A stretch of 64,000 nt of DNA from Lewinellaceae bacterium (GCA_020636375.1 JACJXZ010000004.1:310001-374000), one strand, 5' to 3'. Shown: positions 17,806 through 27,367, counted from the stretch's first letter. A program made the numbers and translations. The notes: a model not told the origin generated them from the letters alone.

Positions 17806-18987
17806 TCATTCGGAAGAGGAGGTCGTTTCCTGCGCCAGGCCCAGGGCCTGCTTCATTTTGAAATAGATTTCCGTGTTTTCATAGATCCCGGCGAACAATT
17901 CAGCGGAGGGGCCGTAGGCAAATACCGGGACCAGCGCGGCCGTGTGGCCGTTGGTGGTAAACGCCAGATGGAGGTCGTTCATCCGGGACCCCGGGTTGAG
18001 GGCCAGCCCGCCGCTCTCATGGTCGCCGGTTACCAGCACGAGGGTTTCCCCGTCTTTTTTTGCGAACTTCAGTACCTGACCGACAGCTTCGTCGAAATCG
18101 AGCGTTTCGTCGACGGCCAGGCCGCCGTCGTTGGAGTGGCCGCCCCAATCGATCTGGGAGCCCTCGATCATCAGGAAGAACCCTTTATCGGAGCGCCTGC
18201 GCAGGAAGGACAGGGCAAAATCGGTGGCGTAGGGCAGATAGTCGCGGCCCGCAGCATGAGTCAGCGGGTGCTTGTCGGCCGTAAAGTAAAAGAAAGGCCG
18301 TTTGGATACCGAAGTGATCTGATTGAGTTCTTCCCTGAAATAATCCGAAACGATATATCCTTTTTGCTGCAGTTCTTTCACCAGGTCGCGTTCGTCTTCT
18401 TCTCTCCGGTCGAAATACCTTTTGCCGCCGCCAATGGCCAGGTCCAGGTCTGTCTTGAGGAAATCCGCAGCGATGGCTTCGTAGAAAACCCGCAAGGGTT
18501 GGTGCGCAACGAAGGCGGCCGGGGTGGCGTGGACTATGGTGGAGGTAGCGACCAGCCCGGTGGCATACCCCAGGGCATCCAGTTCTTCCAGGATGGTAAA
18601 ACAGGGGAGCGTGTCTTTAGTCATGCCGATGGCGCCGTTGTAGGTCTTCACTCCACAGGCAAAAGCCGTGGCGCCGGCGGCGGAGTCGGTGATCAGGTCG
18701 CTGGCCGAGGAGGGCTTGTGGAAGCCAATAATGGAAAACTGCTCCAGGTTCAACTTGTTGTTGTTGCTGTAGAGCGCCGCCGAAACCTGAGGCAGCGCCA
18801 TTCCGTCTCCTATCAGCAAAATGACGTTCCGGGCTTTGCGCGGCTCCTCAGCGAGGCCGGGAAGGCCCGGCTGCGGCGATTTGCAGGCCGCGAAAAAGGA
18901 CACCCAGAGCAGTATACCCATTGAAAAGCGGTAGGGCATAAAATTGAATTTTGTAGCCTCTTTATTTGAAGCTCGGATATTACACAT
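17806..18987 (-). CDS. Alkaline phosphatase (PhoA family) lipoprotein
   Basis: A 393-residue secreted phosphomonoesterase. It shows a metal ligand in LLIGDGM (D61), nucleophile S102 in ITDSAAGATA, and late metal-binding segments GDHESGG and TNGHTA. The ATG at 18987 is preceded three bases upstream by AGGAGG (18991-18996), which favours this start. It gives a long n-region before the hydrophobic segment and lipobox FFAAC. An internal ATG at 18939 would give a standard lipoprotein signal. It is divergent from the CotH-like gene across a 289-bp AT-rich spacer. Confidence 0.9.
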   Translation of the reverse strand: MCNIRASNKEATKFNFMPYRFSMGILLWVSFFAACKSPQPGLPGLAEEPRKARNVILLIGDGMALPQVSAALYSNNNKLNLEQFSIIGFHKPSSASDLITDSAAGATAFACGVKTYNGAIGMTKDTLPCFTILEELDALGYATGLVATSTIVHATPAAFVAHQPLRVFYEAIAADFLKTDLDLAIGGGKRYFDRREEDERDLVKELQQKGYIVSDYFREELNQITSVSKRPFFYFTADKHPLTHAAGRDYLPYATDFALSFLRRRSDKGFFLMIEGSQIDWGGHSNDGGLAVDETLDFDEAVGQVLKFAKKDGETLVLVTGDHESGGLALNPGSRMNDLHLAFTTNGHTAALVPVFAYGPSAELFAGIYENTEIYFKMKQALGLAQETTSSSE

Positions 18988-19094
18988 TTTCCTCCTTTCC
19001 TGGAATAATTTAACTGATAAAACTTTTAATCAAAATAAAATTTTTAATTTATAAAATTGAACCACTGAAACTGGAATTTTGTTTGGTTTAGATA

Positions 19095-19102
19095 TAAATT
19101 TG
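19095..19102 (+). promoter_or_regulatory. Candidate -7 box for the CotH-like gene
   Basis: TAAATTTG fits TAnnTTTG. It implies a leader of about 170 bases before the ATG at 19277. No matching -33 box is evident. The leader shows no recognisable riboswitch. Confidence 0.35.
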
Positions 19103-19276
19103 CACCGTAAAGGGTGTATGTGTTTTAATCCCCGGCTGCTTCCTGCTGCCTGTTGTGCGCGAGCCGGAAGCGATGCCCCGAAAAGATTCCCGGGGGCTTG
19201 CATCCAATGCAGCCCCTGGTTGTCTTTCAGGATAGGCCGGGGAAATAATGTTCTCTGTTAAATAAATATTTATTCC

Positions 19277-20383
19277 ATGATCACCCGAATTTTAAAAACC
19301 CTGGCAGCCATATTGGTTGCCGCTACCGCCGCTGCGGCCGTACCGCAAAATTCTTCCGGTACTATTTTTGACCAGCTTCTCCAGGATGGCATCCTGGAAT
19401 TCACCCTGGAGACGGACCTGTCTGCCCTGATCGAGAACCGGCAAACCGAGGATTACCTGCCGGCCCTGTTCACGTTCAAGGATGCCCGGGGCCAGGAGTC
19501 CACTCATGAGATCAAGGTTAAACCGCGGGGCAAGTTTCGCCGCAGGGTGTGCAATTTTCCGCCCCTGATGCTGAATTTCTCCAAGGGCGACCTGAAGGAA
19601 AAGGGCTACAATTTCGAATACGACAAGCTCAAACTGGTCACCCATTGCATCGACGACAAAGAAGCGGGCAAGGACCAGGTCATGAAAGAGTATCTGGCCT
19701 ACAAGCTCTATAACGAACTCACGGATCACAGCTACCGGGTCCAGCTGGCTAAGGTGACGTATGTCGACAGCAACAAGAAGATGGGCAAAATCAAGCGCTA
19801 CGGGTTTGTCATTGAAGATACCGATGAGATGGCCCACCGGGTAGGAGGCGAAGAGTGTGAGGATTGCCATGGCTTATCCACCAGCGAAGCCCTTGCGGCG
19901 GCGGCTGAAAACCAGATGGCCGTCTTCCAGTATATGATCGGCAACACGGACTGGGACGTCAACATGATCCGGAACGTCAAAATGGTGAAGCTCTACAGCG
20001 GGGAGGGGGTGATCCCGGTCCCTTACGATTTTGATTTCGCCGGCATGGTGGAAGCGCCTTATGCTATTCCAAACTCCGGGATCGGGCAGCTGACGATCCG
20101 GCAGCGGGTTTTTCAGGGGCTCAATGCCGATCAGCAGTTGTTTGAGCGAACCCTGGTGCACTTTGTGGCCCGGAAAAAACGCCTCCTCGAACAAGTTCAG
20201 CAATTCAAGGAACTGAGCTGGGATGCCCGCAAAGGTATTGTCAACTACCTGAACACCTTCTTCCGGGACGCCGAGTCCATCCTCGAAGGGAAGAAACCGC
20301 AGGAGCCTTCCCTCTGGCAGGCTATACGGGAAAGGGCCCGGGAAAACAAACCCGCCTCTGCCGACACCTCCTTGGGTAAATAG
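19277..20383 (+). CDS. Secreted CotH-kinase-like protein
   Basis: A 368-residue exported protein (signal peptide to about AAAAVPQ). Segments VKPRGKFRRRVCNFPPL, then GNTDWDVNMIRNVKMV and VPYDFDFAGMV recall the atypical kinase fold of CotH: an Arg-rich phosphate-binding loop, a D-N pair, and a late D-F-D. Many environmental Bacteroidota carry similar secreted proteins of unknown substrate. CxxC-like cysteines occur in EECEDCHG. The assignment rests on motif resemblance only. The gene is monocistronic and convergent with the fructosamine-kinase gene. Confidence 0.55.
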   Translation: MITRILKTLAAILVAATAAAAVPQNSSGTIFDQLLQDGILEFTLETDLSALIENRQTEDYLPALFTFKDARGQESTHEIKVKPRGKFRRRVCNFPPLMLNFSKGDLKEKGYNFEYDKLKLVTHCIDDKEAGKDQVMKEYLAYKLYNELTDHSYRVQLAKVTYVDSNKKMGKIKRYGFVIEDTDEMAHRVGGEECEDCHGLSTSEALAAAAENQMAVFQYMIGNTDWDVNMIRNVKMVKLYSGEGVIPVPYDFDFAGMVEAPYAIPNSGIGQLTIRQRVFQGLNADQQLFERTLVHFVARKKRLLEQVQQFKELSWDARKGIVNYLNTFFRDAESILEGKKPQEPSLWQAIRERARENKPASADTSLGK

Positions 20384-20409
20384 CCCGCAGAGCAGCCGCA
20401 GGCTTCCCG

Positions 20410-21273
20410 TCAGGCATACCGTTCTACGATGTTCTGGGCCGGCTTCACGTATCCGCCGCCGAACAGGTTCACATGGACCAGCAGGTAGTACAGCTGGTAG
20501 ATGTCGATCCGCTCATCCAGCCCGGGCCGGCACGGGAAGGCTGCCTCGTAAGCCTCGTAGAAATAGGGGGAAAAGCCGCCGAACAGGCGGGACATGGCCA
20601 GGTCCATCTCCCGGTGGGAGAAACTCACTGCCGGGTCGATAAGCACCGGGGTCGCGTTGGAGGCGGAAATGAAATTCCCGCTCCAGAGGTCTCCGTGGAT
20701 CAGCGCGGGAGGTTCTGCCGGGCAGGTTTCGGCAATGCGCTTGTAGAGCTTGTCAAAATCCGAAACGGCCCCGGGCCACAAACCGCGGTCAGTGATGGCG
20801 CGGCTGGCCTGGGGTTCCAGCCTTTCGAGAATATAAAATTCCGCCCAGCTGTCGTGCTGGTGGTTGGATTGGGGCAGGCTGCCGATGTAATTGCTGTGGT
20901 CCAGCCCAAACTGTTGGCTTGTATGGCGATGCAGCTCCGCCAGCGCCCTTCCGAAGTTCTCCCAGAATTGCTGGTTGCGGGCATCCTCTTTGATGTACTC
21001 CAGGATCAGGAAAGCATAGCCCTCTGCCTCTCCGGTGCCCAGCGCCCGGGGCACGCGGACGGCGCCGGTGTCCCCCAGCAGCCGGAGCCCCTGCGCTTCC
21101 TTTTCGAACATGCGGATGGCGCCGGGCTGGGCGTTCATCTTCAGGAAGAAGGGGCCCTGGCTGGTTTCCAGGAAACGGGCCTCGTTAATGTCTCCCCCTC
21201 CGATGAAGGATGCCCGGTGGACGGGCAGGCCCAGCGCGGCCTCGCAGGCGGCCTTTACGGCTTGCGGAATCAC
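20410..21273 (-). CDS. Fructosamine-3-kinase family protein
   Basis: A 287-residue cytosolic kinase predicted to phosphorylate ketoamines on glycated proteins or small molecules, which then decompose and free the amine. It has a glycine-rich GGGDINEA, lysine in FFLKMNA, the catalytic loop IHGDLWSGN (about residue 195), and the metal-binding IDPAVSFSHREMDLAM. The start is GTG at 21273, directly abutting the TAA of the upstream response regulator, which indicates co-transcription and coupled translation. The link between a LytTR regulator and deglycation is curious and may be only an operon habit. Confidence 0.88.
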   Translation of the reverse strand: MIPQAVKAACEAALGLPVHRASFIGGGDINEARFLETSQGPFFLKMNAQPGAIRMFEKEAQGLRLLGDTGAVRVPRALGTGEAEGYAFLILEYIKEDARNQQFWENFGRALAELHRHTSQQFGLDHSNYIGSLPQSNHQHDSWAEFYILERLEPQASRAITDRGLWPGAVSDFDKLYKRIAETCPAEPPALIHGDLWSGNFISASNATPVLIDPAVSFSHREMDLAMSRLFGGFSPYFYEAYEAAFPCRPGLDERIDIYQLYYLLVHVNLFGGGYVKPAQNIVERYA

Positions 21274-22005
21274 TTACAAGCGGTTTTTGTTGATGATCTC
21301 GAGCAGCTCGTCCCGGTAATTTTTCCCGATCGGCAGGTGCTTGGCCTGGTTCTTCTCCAAAACTTCAACCATGTTCCCGACGATGGCCTCGATCCGGTCC
21401 ACATTCACAATATAGGATCGGTGGATGCGCCGGAAAGTGCCCGGGGGCAGCTTTTCTTCCAGGCTCTTCATCGTTTGCAGGGTGATCACCCGGCTGTTTT
21501 CCATCCGGATGATGACATAATCTTTAAGCCCTTCGATGTAGATGATGTCGGCGTAGTTGACTTTGACCAGTTTTTTATCTGCTTTGACGAAGATAAAATC
21601 GGGTTCCTCCTCTCCCTCCGCGCCGGCGGCGGCGCTTCCCCGGCCCTGGAGTTCGATTTGTTCCATGGCCTTGTTGACGGCCTTCATGAAACGCTCCAGG
21701 GAGATCGGTTTGAGCAGGTAATCCAGTGCATTGAGCTCGAAGCCCTCGATGGCGTAGTTCGGATAGGCCGTAGTGAAAATGACGAGCGGCGGGTGGCTGA
21801 GGGTTTTGAGGAAGTCGATGCCGGTAAGCTGGGGCATCTGTATGTCCAGGAACATGAGCGCGATATCGTGGTTCTTCAGCGCATCGTTGGCTTCCAGCGC
21901 ATTGCTGCATTTTTCCACCAGATTCAGCTCCGGGATCTTTTCAATGTATGTTTCCAGGACATCCTGGGCCAAAGGTTCGTCGTCAACGATGATTACATTG
22001 ATCAT
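21274..22005 (-). CDS. LytTR-family response regulator
   Basis: A 243-residue DNA-binding regulator. The receiver domain (1-120) has acidic residues near IVDDE, phosphoacceptor D54 in MFLDIQMP, and conserved K in LLKPIS. A linker rich in Ala, Gly and Glu follows (about 125-140). The LytTR domain (about 145-240) includes ADIIYIEGLKDYVII and FRRIHRSYIVN. It is paired with the histidine kinase 18 bp upstream, the usual Bacteroidota LytS/LytR arrangement. Confidence 0.94.
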   Translation of the reverse strand: MINVIIVDDEPLAQDVLETYIEKIPELNLVEKCSNALEANDALKNHDIALMFLDIQMPQLTGIDFLKTLSHPPLVIFTTAYPNYAIEGFELNALDYLLKPISLERFMKAVNKAMEQIELQGRGSAAAGAEGEEEPDFIFVKADKKLVKVNYADIIYIEGLKDYVIIRMENSRVITLQTMKSLEEKLPPGTFRRIHRSYIVNVDRIEAIVGNMVEVLEKNQAKHLPIGKNYRDELLEIINKNRL

Positions 22006-22023
22006 GAAATTCAGTTTAAAGTT

Positions 22024-23085
22024 TTATGCCAGATCTAATTTGAGGTTTACAGCGTAGGATCTTGGCGAATCCTCAATTTCCAGTTCGTATTGGTTTGGGT
22101 ACAACAGGTTCAGGCGCCGGTGGATATTGACCAGCCCGATCCCTCCGCTTCGGCGGCTGTCCTGCTTGGGCGGGGCGTCCGGCTTGCTGTTTTCAATAAA
22201 AAAGTGGACTTTTTTCCCTTCTGCCCGGAGCCTGATGTTGACAAAGCCGGTGGAGATCTGGTTGCTCAGGCCGTGCTTAAAGCTATTCTCCAAAAAGGGA
22301 ATAAACATAAGCGGGGCGATCTTCTGGTCCGCCACATTGCCTTCAACTTCGAAGTTGATCTCCACGTTTTTCCCCTGCCGCAACCGCTCCAGGTCAAGAT
22401 AATTGCGAATATAGTGAACTTCTTTGCTAAGCAGGACTTGTTTTTCGTTGCATTCGTAAAGCATGTAACGCATCATTTCCGACAGTTTGATCACGATCTC
22501 GGGCGCTTTGTCGGATTTCTTCAGGGTAAGGGCATAGAGGTTGTTCAGGGTGTTGAACAAAAAGTGGGGGTTGATCTGGGACTTCAGGAACCGCAGTTCG
22601 GATTGCATGGTCTGGGTCTGAAGTTCCTGTTTTTCCCGCAGATGGCGCGCCCAGTCGGCTATGATCTTGAAGATGGTGGAGGAGCCGGCGATGAAAAAAG
22701 TGACCAGAAAGTACCAGTTCATGTTCTGGAGCAGTTCCGCCTGAGCCTGTGGGTAGCCGCTGAATTTAAAATAAAAGGCCAGCACTTTGAACGGGGTAAT
22801 GATCAGGGCGGCCAGTATGAGCAGCCCGCAATAGGTGAGGAACCGCTTTTTGGTCAGGTAGTTGGGGATCAGGTAAAAGAGGTTGAAATACACGATCAAC
22901 CCGTAAAAGAAAATGTTGATCAGTTCGTTGCTGAGGGTGAAGAAGAACCCCTGCTCCGTCCCTTCTATTACCGTCAGCAAGGACAGCAACGCCAACCAGA
23001 AGAGGGTGTGGTATGTCACCCGCCGGTTAAAAAATTCGTAAACCCTGCCTGTGGTATTCTTTCGGACTGCTGTATCCATGCGCAT
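22024..23085 (-). CDS. LytS-type sensor histidine kinase
   Basis: A 353-residue membrane kinase with four predicted transmembrane helices between residues 25 and 140 and no large periplasmic domain. The His_kinase domain has phosphoacceptor H174 in INPHFLFNTLNNL, followed by MMRYMLYE. The ATPase part has LMFIPFLENSFKHG and GIGLVNIHRRL. It is the first gene of the kinase-regulator-fructosamine kinase operon. The signal is unknown. Confidence 0.93.
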   Translation of the reverse strand: MRMDTAVRKNTTGRVYEFFNRRVTYHTLFWLALLSLLTVIEGTEQGFFFTLSNELINIFFYGLIVYFNLFYLIPNYLTKKRFLTYCGLLILAALIITPFKVLAFYFKFSGYPQAQAELLQNMNWYFLVTFFIAGSSTIFKIIADWARHLREKQELQTQTMQSELRFLKSQINPHFLFNTLNNLYALTLKKSDKAPEIVIKLSEMMRYMLYECNEKQVLLSKEVHYIRNYLDLERLRQGKNVEINFEVEGNVADQKIAPLMFIPFLENSFKHGLSNQISTGFVNIRLRAEGKKVHFFIENSKPDAPPKQDSRRSGGIGLVNIHRRLNLLYPNQYELEIEDSPRSYAVNLKLDLA

Positions 23086-23240
23086 TAATTGTGCTTCGCC
23101 CGGGTCAAAATAGCAATTATTCGAAGAAATTTTCGGGCTACCAGGGCGGCTTTTGAAATAATTTAGACACAGGGGCCCGATTGATCGCCGGGATGCCTAT
23201 ATTTCCGGCAATTTGTACTTTTGCCCGGAAAGGCGCGCCG

Positions 23241-23380
23241 GCTAACGTTGGATTCCGCTTTTCAGTATTAAAAGCAGGATATGTTGTCCTGACGAATGCT
23301 GCGCATTGTCAGGATGCTGACCGCAAGCGTCAGCATTTGTTGTTTGTTTGGCCCTGGGGCCCGCCGGAATAATTGGGTTC
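23241..23380 (+). repeat. Dispersed repeat A, copy with hairpin core
   Basis: Nearly identical to 51733-51869. The core contains three successive hairpins: ccgcttttcagtattaaaagc, cctgac...gtcagg, and gctgac...gtcagc. The rest of the 23089-23737 spacer holds a further inverted repeat and short gacaacc-type repeats, but no gene. Confidence 0.75.
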
Positions 23381-23409
23381 GGGATTGTGCCCCCTCCAGC
23401 GTTAGGAGA

Positions 23410-23503
23410 GTTTAGGTCTTAGGTTTTAGGCGTTAGGCGCCTGTTGAGTGCCCGATTAGGCCTGGGTTGCCCCTAAAACCTACAGCCTAAGACCTAAAAC
23501 CGG
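23410..23503. repeat. Inverted repeat built from ttagg-like units
   Basis: tttaggtcttaggttttagg on the left pairs imperfectly with cctaaaacctacagcctaagacctaaa (split by a five-base insertion) on the right. It could form a large hairpin in the leader region upstream of folE. Function unknown. Confidence 0.5.
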
Positions 23504-23737
23504 GCAAAGGGTACAAAAGGAATCGCGCCCATTGGGTTCCCTAACGGACAACGGACAACCGACAACAGCTTCTCAGGCCGATCCCGGGTGCGTCCAATCA
23601 TGGCACCATGCCCTGCAAAACCGGGTTCCCCGGCAAACGGGCCGCCACAAAATATCCATTCCGGCAACCACAGCCGGTGTTGGCTGTTATTAGTGTTGAA
23701 TGTTCAGGAGTATTTACCGGAAAAAGTAAAAATATTC

Positions 23738-24334
23738 ATGCCAGTTACGAAGTCAGAAAACTTTGAAGTCGAAGCCCCGGAGGGCCTGATCGAGGATTTC
23801 GCCTCGGTGCTTCGGGAAGTTGGGGAAGACCTCACCCGCGAAGGCTTGTCCAAAACGCCGGAACGGGCGGCGAAAGCCATGAAATTCCTCACGCAGGGTT
23901 ACGAACAGGATGCGGAAGCCATCCTGCGGTCGGCCATGTTCCGGGAAGACTACAGCGAAATGGTCCTGGTCAAGGACATCGAGCTGTATTCCCTGTGTGA
24001 ACATCATATGCTGCCCTTTTTTGGCAAAGCTCATGTGGCCTATATCCCCAATGGTTATATTGTGGGCCTGAGCAAAATCCCAAGGGTGATCGACGTTTTT
24101 GCCCGCAGGCTTCAGGTTCAGGAACGGCTGACCCATCAGATCCTGCATTGTATCCAGGATACCCTCAACCCCCTGGGAGCGGCCATCGTGATCGAGGCCC
24201 GCCACATGTGCATGATGATGAGGGGCGTACAGAAGCAAAACTCCATCACCACTACTTCCGCCTTCACGGGCGAGTTTCAGCGGGTGGAAACCAGGAACGA
24301 GTTCCTCAACCTCATCAGCTCCAAGTTGATCTAA
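23738..24334 (+). CDS. folE: GTP cyclohydrolase I
   Basis: Converts GTP to 7,8-dihydroneopterin triphosphate, the first step of folate and pterin synthesis. The 198-residue protein from ATG 23738 matches the family length; the longer open frame back to 23588 has no family similarity. Zinc ligands are in SLCEHHMLPFFGKAHVAYIP (C and H) and in HMCMMMRG (C). The substrate-binding segment KTPERAAKAM is at about residue 36. It is followed 30 bp later by fabD. Confidence 0.96.
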   Translation: MPVTKSENFEVEAPEGLIEDFASVLREVGEDLTREGLSKTPERAAKAMKFLTQGYEQDAEAILRSAMFREDYSEMVLVKDIELYSLCEHHMLPFFGKAHVAYIPNGYIVGLSKIPRVIDVFARRLQVQERLTHQILHCIQDTLNPLGAAIVIEARHMCMMMRGVQKQNSITTTSAFTGEFQRVETRNEFLNLISSKLI

Positions 24335-24364
24335 GCCGCCTTTCGAAAAATCAAACTTTAAACT

Positions 24365-25243
24365 ATGAAAGCCTACGTATTTCCAGGCCAGGGTTCCCAG
24401 TTCGAAGGAATGGGAAAAGACCTGTACGAAAGCTCGCCGGCCGCCCGGCAATTGATGGATTCGGCAAACGACATCCTCGGGTTTGACATTATCGACATCA
24501 TGTTCAAAGGCAGGGCGGAAGACCTCAAGCAGACCCGGGTGACCCAGCCGGCTATTTTTCTTCACTCTGTCGCCAAGGCAAAAATGGCCGGCGAATCCTT
24601 CCGCCCGGACACGGTGGCGGGGCATTCCCTCGGCGAATTCTCCGCTCTGGTCGCTGCCGGCGCCCTGACTTTCGAGGAAGGGCTGGAACTGGTCTACAAC
24701 CGCGCCCTGGCGATGCAGAAAGCCTGTGAGGCTGTGGACAGCACCATGGCCGCCATCCTTGGCCTGGAGGACGAGGTGGTGGAAAAAATATGCGGCGAGA
24801 TTGGCGAAATGGTCGTGCCTGCCAATTACAACAGCCCGGGGCAACTGGTCATTTCCGGAACCGTGTCCGCTGTCGGCAAAGCAGTGGAAAAACTGCAGGA
24901 GGCCGGCGCCCGGCGGGCCGTCATCCTGCCGGTTGGCGGCGCTTTCCATTCCCCCCTGATGCAGCCGGCCAAGGAAGAGTTGCAGGCGGCCATCGAAAAA
25001 GCCCGGTTCAGCCAGCCTTCCTGCCCGGTGTACCAGAATGTGGATGCCAGCCCGCAGGTAGACCCGGAAAGGATAAAGGCCAACCTGATCGCCCAACTGA
25101 CCACCCCTGTACGCTGGACGCAAACGGTGAAAAATATGATCAACGACGGCGTTACCGAGTTCATCGAGGTTGGAGGCACCGGCAGCACGCTCCAGGGGCT
25201 GGTAAAAAAAGTGGACCGCAAGTTTCCGACCAGCGCCTTGTAA
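24365..25243 (+). CDS. fabD: Malonyl-CoA:ACP transacylase
   Basis: A 292-residue enzyme that loads malonyl groups onto acyl carrier protein for fatty acid synthesis. It opens with VFPGQGSQFEGMG. The nucleophile is S88 in GHSLGEF, with the catalytic His near 197 (GAFHSPLM) and the ending VGGTGSTLQGLVKK. It is complete. It is probably co-transcribed with folE, although most fabD genes sit with other fab genes, none of which are here. Confidence 0.96.
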   Translation: MKAYVFPGQGSQFEGMGKDLYESSPAARQLMDSANDILGFDIIDIMFKGRAEDLKQTRVTQPAIFLHSVAKAKMAGESFRPDTVAGHSLGEFSALVAAGALTFEEGLELVYNRALAMQKACEAVDSTMAAILGLEDEVVEKICGEIGEMVVPANYNSPGQLVISGTVSAVGKAVEKLQEAGARRAVILPVGGAFHSPLMQPAKEELQAAIEKARFSQPSCPVYQNVDASPQVDPERIKANLIAQLTTPVRWTQTVKNMINDGVTEFIEVGGTGSTLQGLVKKVDRKFPTSAL

Positions 25244-25356
25244 ATTTCCCCATATTGAACTATATAGGGGAGGTAAAAGGTTGTTATACTGACAAATGCA
25301 GCAGGACGGGGATTCGGTATCAATAAGTAAACATTCAGTTACCCAAAGCACACATA

Positions 25357-25914
25357 ATGGTAAGACAAGAGGTTTCAATTGGGAAGGTATTGTTGGCGGA
25401 ACCCTTTATGCTTGACCCCAACTTTAAGCGTTCAGCTGTCTTATTGTGCGAACACAGTGAGGATGGCAGCGTGGGCTTCATCATGAACAAGCCCCTGAAA
25501 ATGCGCATCGACGAATTGATCGACGGATTCCCCGAATTTGACGCTGAAGTGTTCTTCGGCGGGCCGGTACAGACAGATACGATCCATTATGTCCACAATG
25601 TGGGAGGCCTGGTGGAGGACAGCGTTAAAGTTGCAGACGGCGTGTTTTGGGGGGGGGATTTCGAAAAACTGAAGTTCCTGATCACTTCCAACCTGATCCT
25701 GCCGCATAATATCCGGTTTTTCGTTGGGTACTCCGGCTGGTCCGAAGGCCAGCTGAAGGAAGAAATGGGCTACGGGTCCTGGGTCCTGGCAGACATGGAC
25801 GCCAACTACCTGTTCAAATCGGAACCCCATAAACTGTGGACCCAGGTTATGTATAACAAAGGAGATACCTATACGGTCATCGCTCAAATGCCGGATTCTT
25901 CTAATTGGAACTAG
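25357..25914 (+). CDS. YqgE/AlgH family protein (UPF0301)
   Basis: A 185-residue cytosolic protein of the YqgE family. The family opening is seen as GKVLLAEPFMLDPNFKRSAV, with the later FFGGPVQTD and RFFVGYSGWSEGQL segments. The molecular role of the family is unsettled. It lies 113 bp after fabD and ends just before a strong terminator, so it may be the last gene of the folE-fabD-yqgE unit. Confidence 0.9.
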   Translation: MVRQEVSIGKVLLAEPFMLDPNFKRSAVLLCEHSEDGSVGFIMNKPLKMRIDELIDGFPEFDAEVFFGGPVQTDTIHYVHNVGGLVEDSVKVADGVFWGGDFEKLKFLITSNLILPHNIRFFVGYSGWSEGQLKEEMGYGSWVLADMDANYLFKSEPHKLWTQVMYNKGDTYTVIAQMPDSSNWN

Positions 25915-25950
25915 TGCTGGTATTAACTGCCGAAAGCGCTGCTTCCCCTG

Positions 25951-25992
25951 CGAAGAACCCCTCAGCGGATTGCTCCACTGAGGGGTTCTTCG
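25951..25992. terminator. Strong bidirectional terminator
   Basis: A perfect 15-bp stem cgaagaacccctcag / ctgaggggttcttcg with a 12-base loop is followed by ttttgtttt on the plus strand. It lies between the convergent yqgE-like and M23 peptidase genes and can serve both. Confidence 0.92.
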
Positions 25993-26020
25993 TTTTGTTT
26001 TGATGACGTCTGTTGTATAA

Positions 26021-27367
26021 TCAGGGATTGCCCTTTTCCATGGCTACCGCCGAATCGTCGATTTTCACGGGGCTGGCTTTTTCCAGCAAGGACAAATACT
26101 GGTTGCGCAATTCGGTAAAGCGGGGCATATCCTCTTCCGGCAGGGGTTTCGCCGGGGGGAATTTCAGGTTGAGGTGGTTCACCTGCTTGCCGTCCTTCCA
26201 GAAGCGGAAACATACATGCGGGCCGGTGGCCAGGCCCGTAGAGCCGACATAACCGATCACCTGGCCTTGTTTGACGTGAACACCGGGTTTGATGCCCGGC
26301 CCGAACTTTTGCATGTGCAGGTACTGCGTTTGGTAGGCGCCGTCGTGCTGGATCTTGACGAAGTTCCCGTTTCCGTTGGTGTAGGAAGCCTTCTGGACGT
26401 ATCCGTCTCCCACGGCGTAGATCGGCGTCCCGTAGGGGGCCGCGTAATCGGTCCCGTAGTGCGGCCTGACCCGCTTCAGTATCGGATGGAACCGGTTGAG
26501 GTTGTAGTAGGACGAGATGCGGGAGTATTTCACCGGCGACTTCAGGAAACCGCGCTTCATCGGTCGGCCTTCCAGGTCGTAATAGCCGTCGGTTTTGCCA
26601 TTGTCGTAGTAAATGGCGTGGTATTCATTATCGCCGGTCTTGTAGTAAGCGGCGTGGACCTGGCCGATGCCAACCGCCTCGCCTTCGATGAACTGCTGGT
26701 CGTAGACTAGCTTGAACTCGTCATTTTTCTGGAGGTGGTGGAAGTCGATAGACCACTGCAGGGCATCTTCCATTTTGGCGGCCAGGTCGTAGCTCAGGCC
26801 CTGGCCGACGATTGCGTTCCACAGGGACGTCTCCAGCGTGCCGGCGGCCGACCGTACTTCCGTGGTTACTTCGCGCTGGTGGCGGTTCACGGTATTGTCG
26901 CCCTTGAGATCGAAGACAATATATTCGAAAACGTTGGGTTCGTAGATCAGGTATTCAGCCTGTTGGGTGCTGTCCTTGGTCAGGATCGTATAGGGCTTGC
27001 CGACCCGGAGGTGCCTGACGTCAAATACGTCCGCTGAATTGGCGACGATCCGCTCGATCGAAGGATAATCAACCTGCTGGGCCAGCAGAATGTCGCCCAG
27101 GAACTGGCCGGGTTGTATGGCCCTTTCCAGTACCTGGAAGGTATCTATGGCAAAACCGTACTTGATGGTGGGTACAGTGACGGGGAAAGAACCCAGTTCG
27201 ACGGGTTGTTCAGAAGCTACGATGGAGGCCTGGAGCCTGTCCTTGATATCTGCGCTGAAGTGGAAGAGCAACCCTCCGGCTAAAAGCGCTGACAAAGTTG
27301 AAATCCCGATCTTAAGTAATTTCTGTTTCTTTTGCAGAATTTGGGTAAACGAGTCTGGCAAATCCAC
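26021..27367 (-). CDS. M23-family metallopeptidase
   Basis: A 448-residue inner-membrane-anchored cell-wall peptidase homologue. The membrane helix is at about residues 20-42. A LysM-like or OapA-like region lies at about 75-150, and the LytM (M23) domain at about 290-400. Zinc ligands are seen in HYGTD (H about 302, D about 306). The second motif reads GPHVCFRF, so Cys replaces the second His of the usual HxH. The start is GTG at 27367. It may be an endopeptidase for cross-links or, like other divergent LytM proteins, an activator of amidases. Confidence 0.88.
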   Translation of the reverse strand: MDLPDSFTQILQKKQKLLKIGISTLSALLAGGLLFHFSADIKDRLQASIVASEQPVELGSFPVTVPTIKYGFAIDTFQVLERAIQPGQFLGDILLAQQVDYPSIERIVANSADVFDVRHLRVGKPYTILTKDSTQQAEYLIYEPNVFEYIVFDLKGDNTVNRHQREVTTEVRSAAGTLETSLWNAIVGQGLSYDLAAKMEDALQWSIDFHHLQKNDEFKLVYDQQFIEGEAVGIGQVHAAYYKTGDNEYHAIYYDNGKTDGYYDLEGRPMKRGFLKSPVKYSRISSYYNLNRFHPILKRVRPHYGTDYAAPYGTPIYAVGDGYVQKASYTNGNGNFVKIQHDGAYQTQYLHMQKFGPGIKPGVHVKQGQVIGYVGSTGLATGPHVCFRFWKDGKQVNHLNLKFPPAKPLPEEDMPRFTELRNQYLSLLEKASPVKIDDSAVAMEKGNP

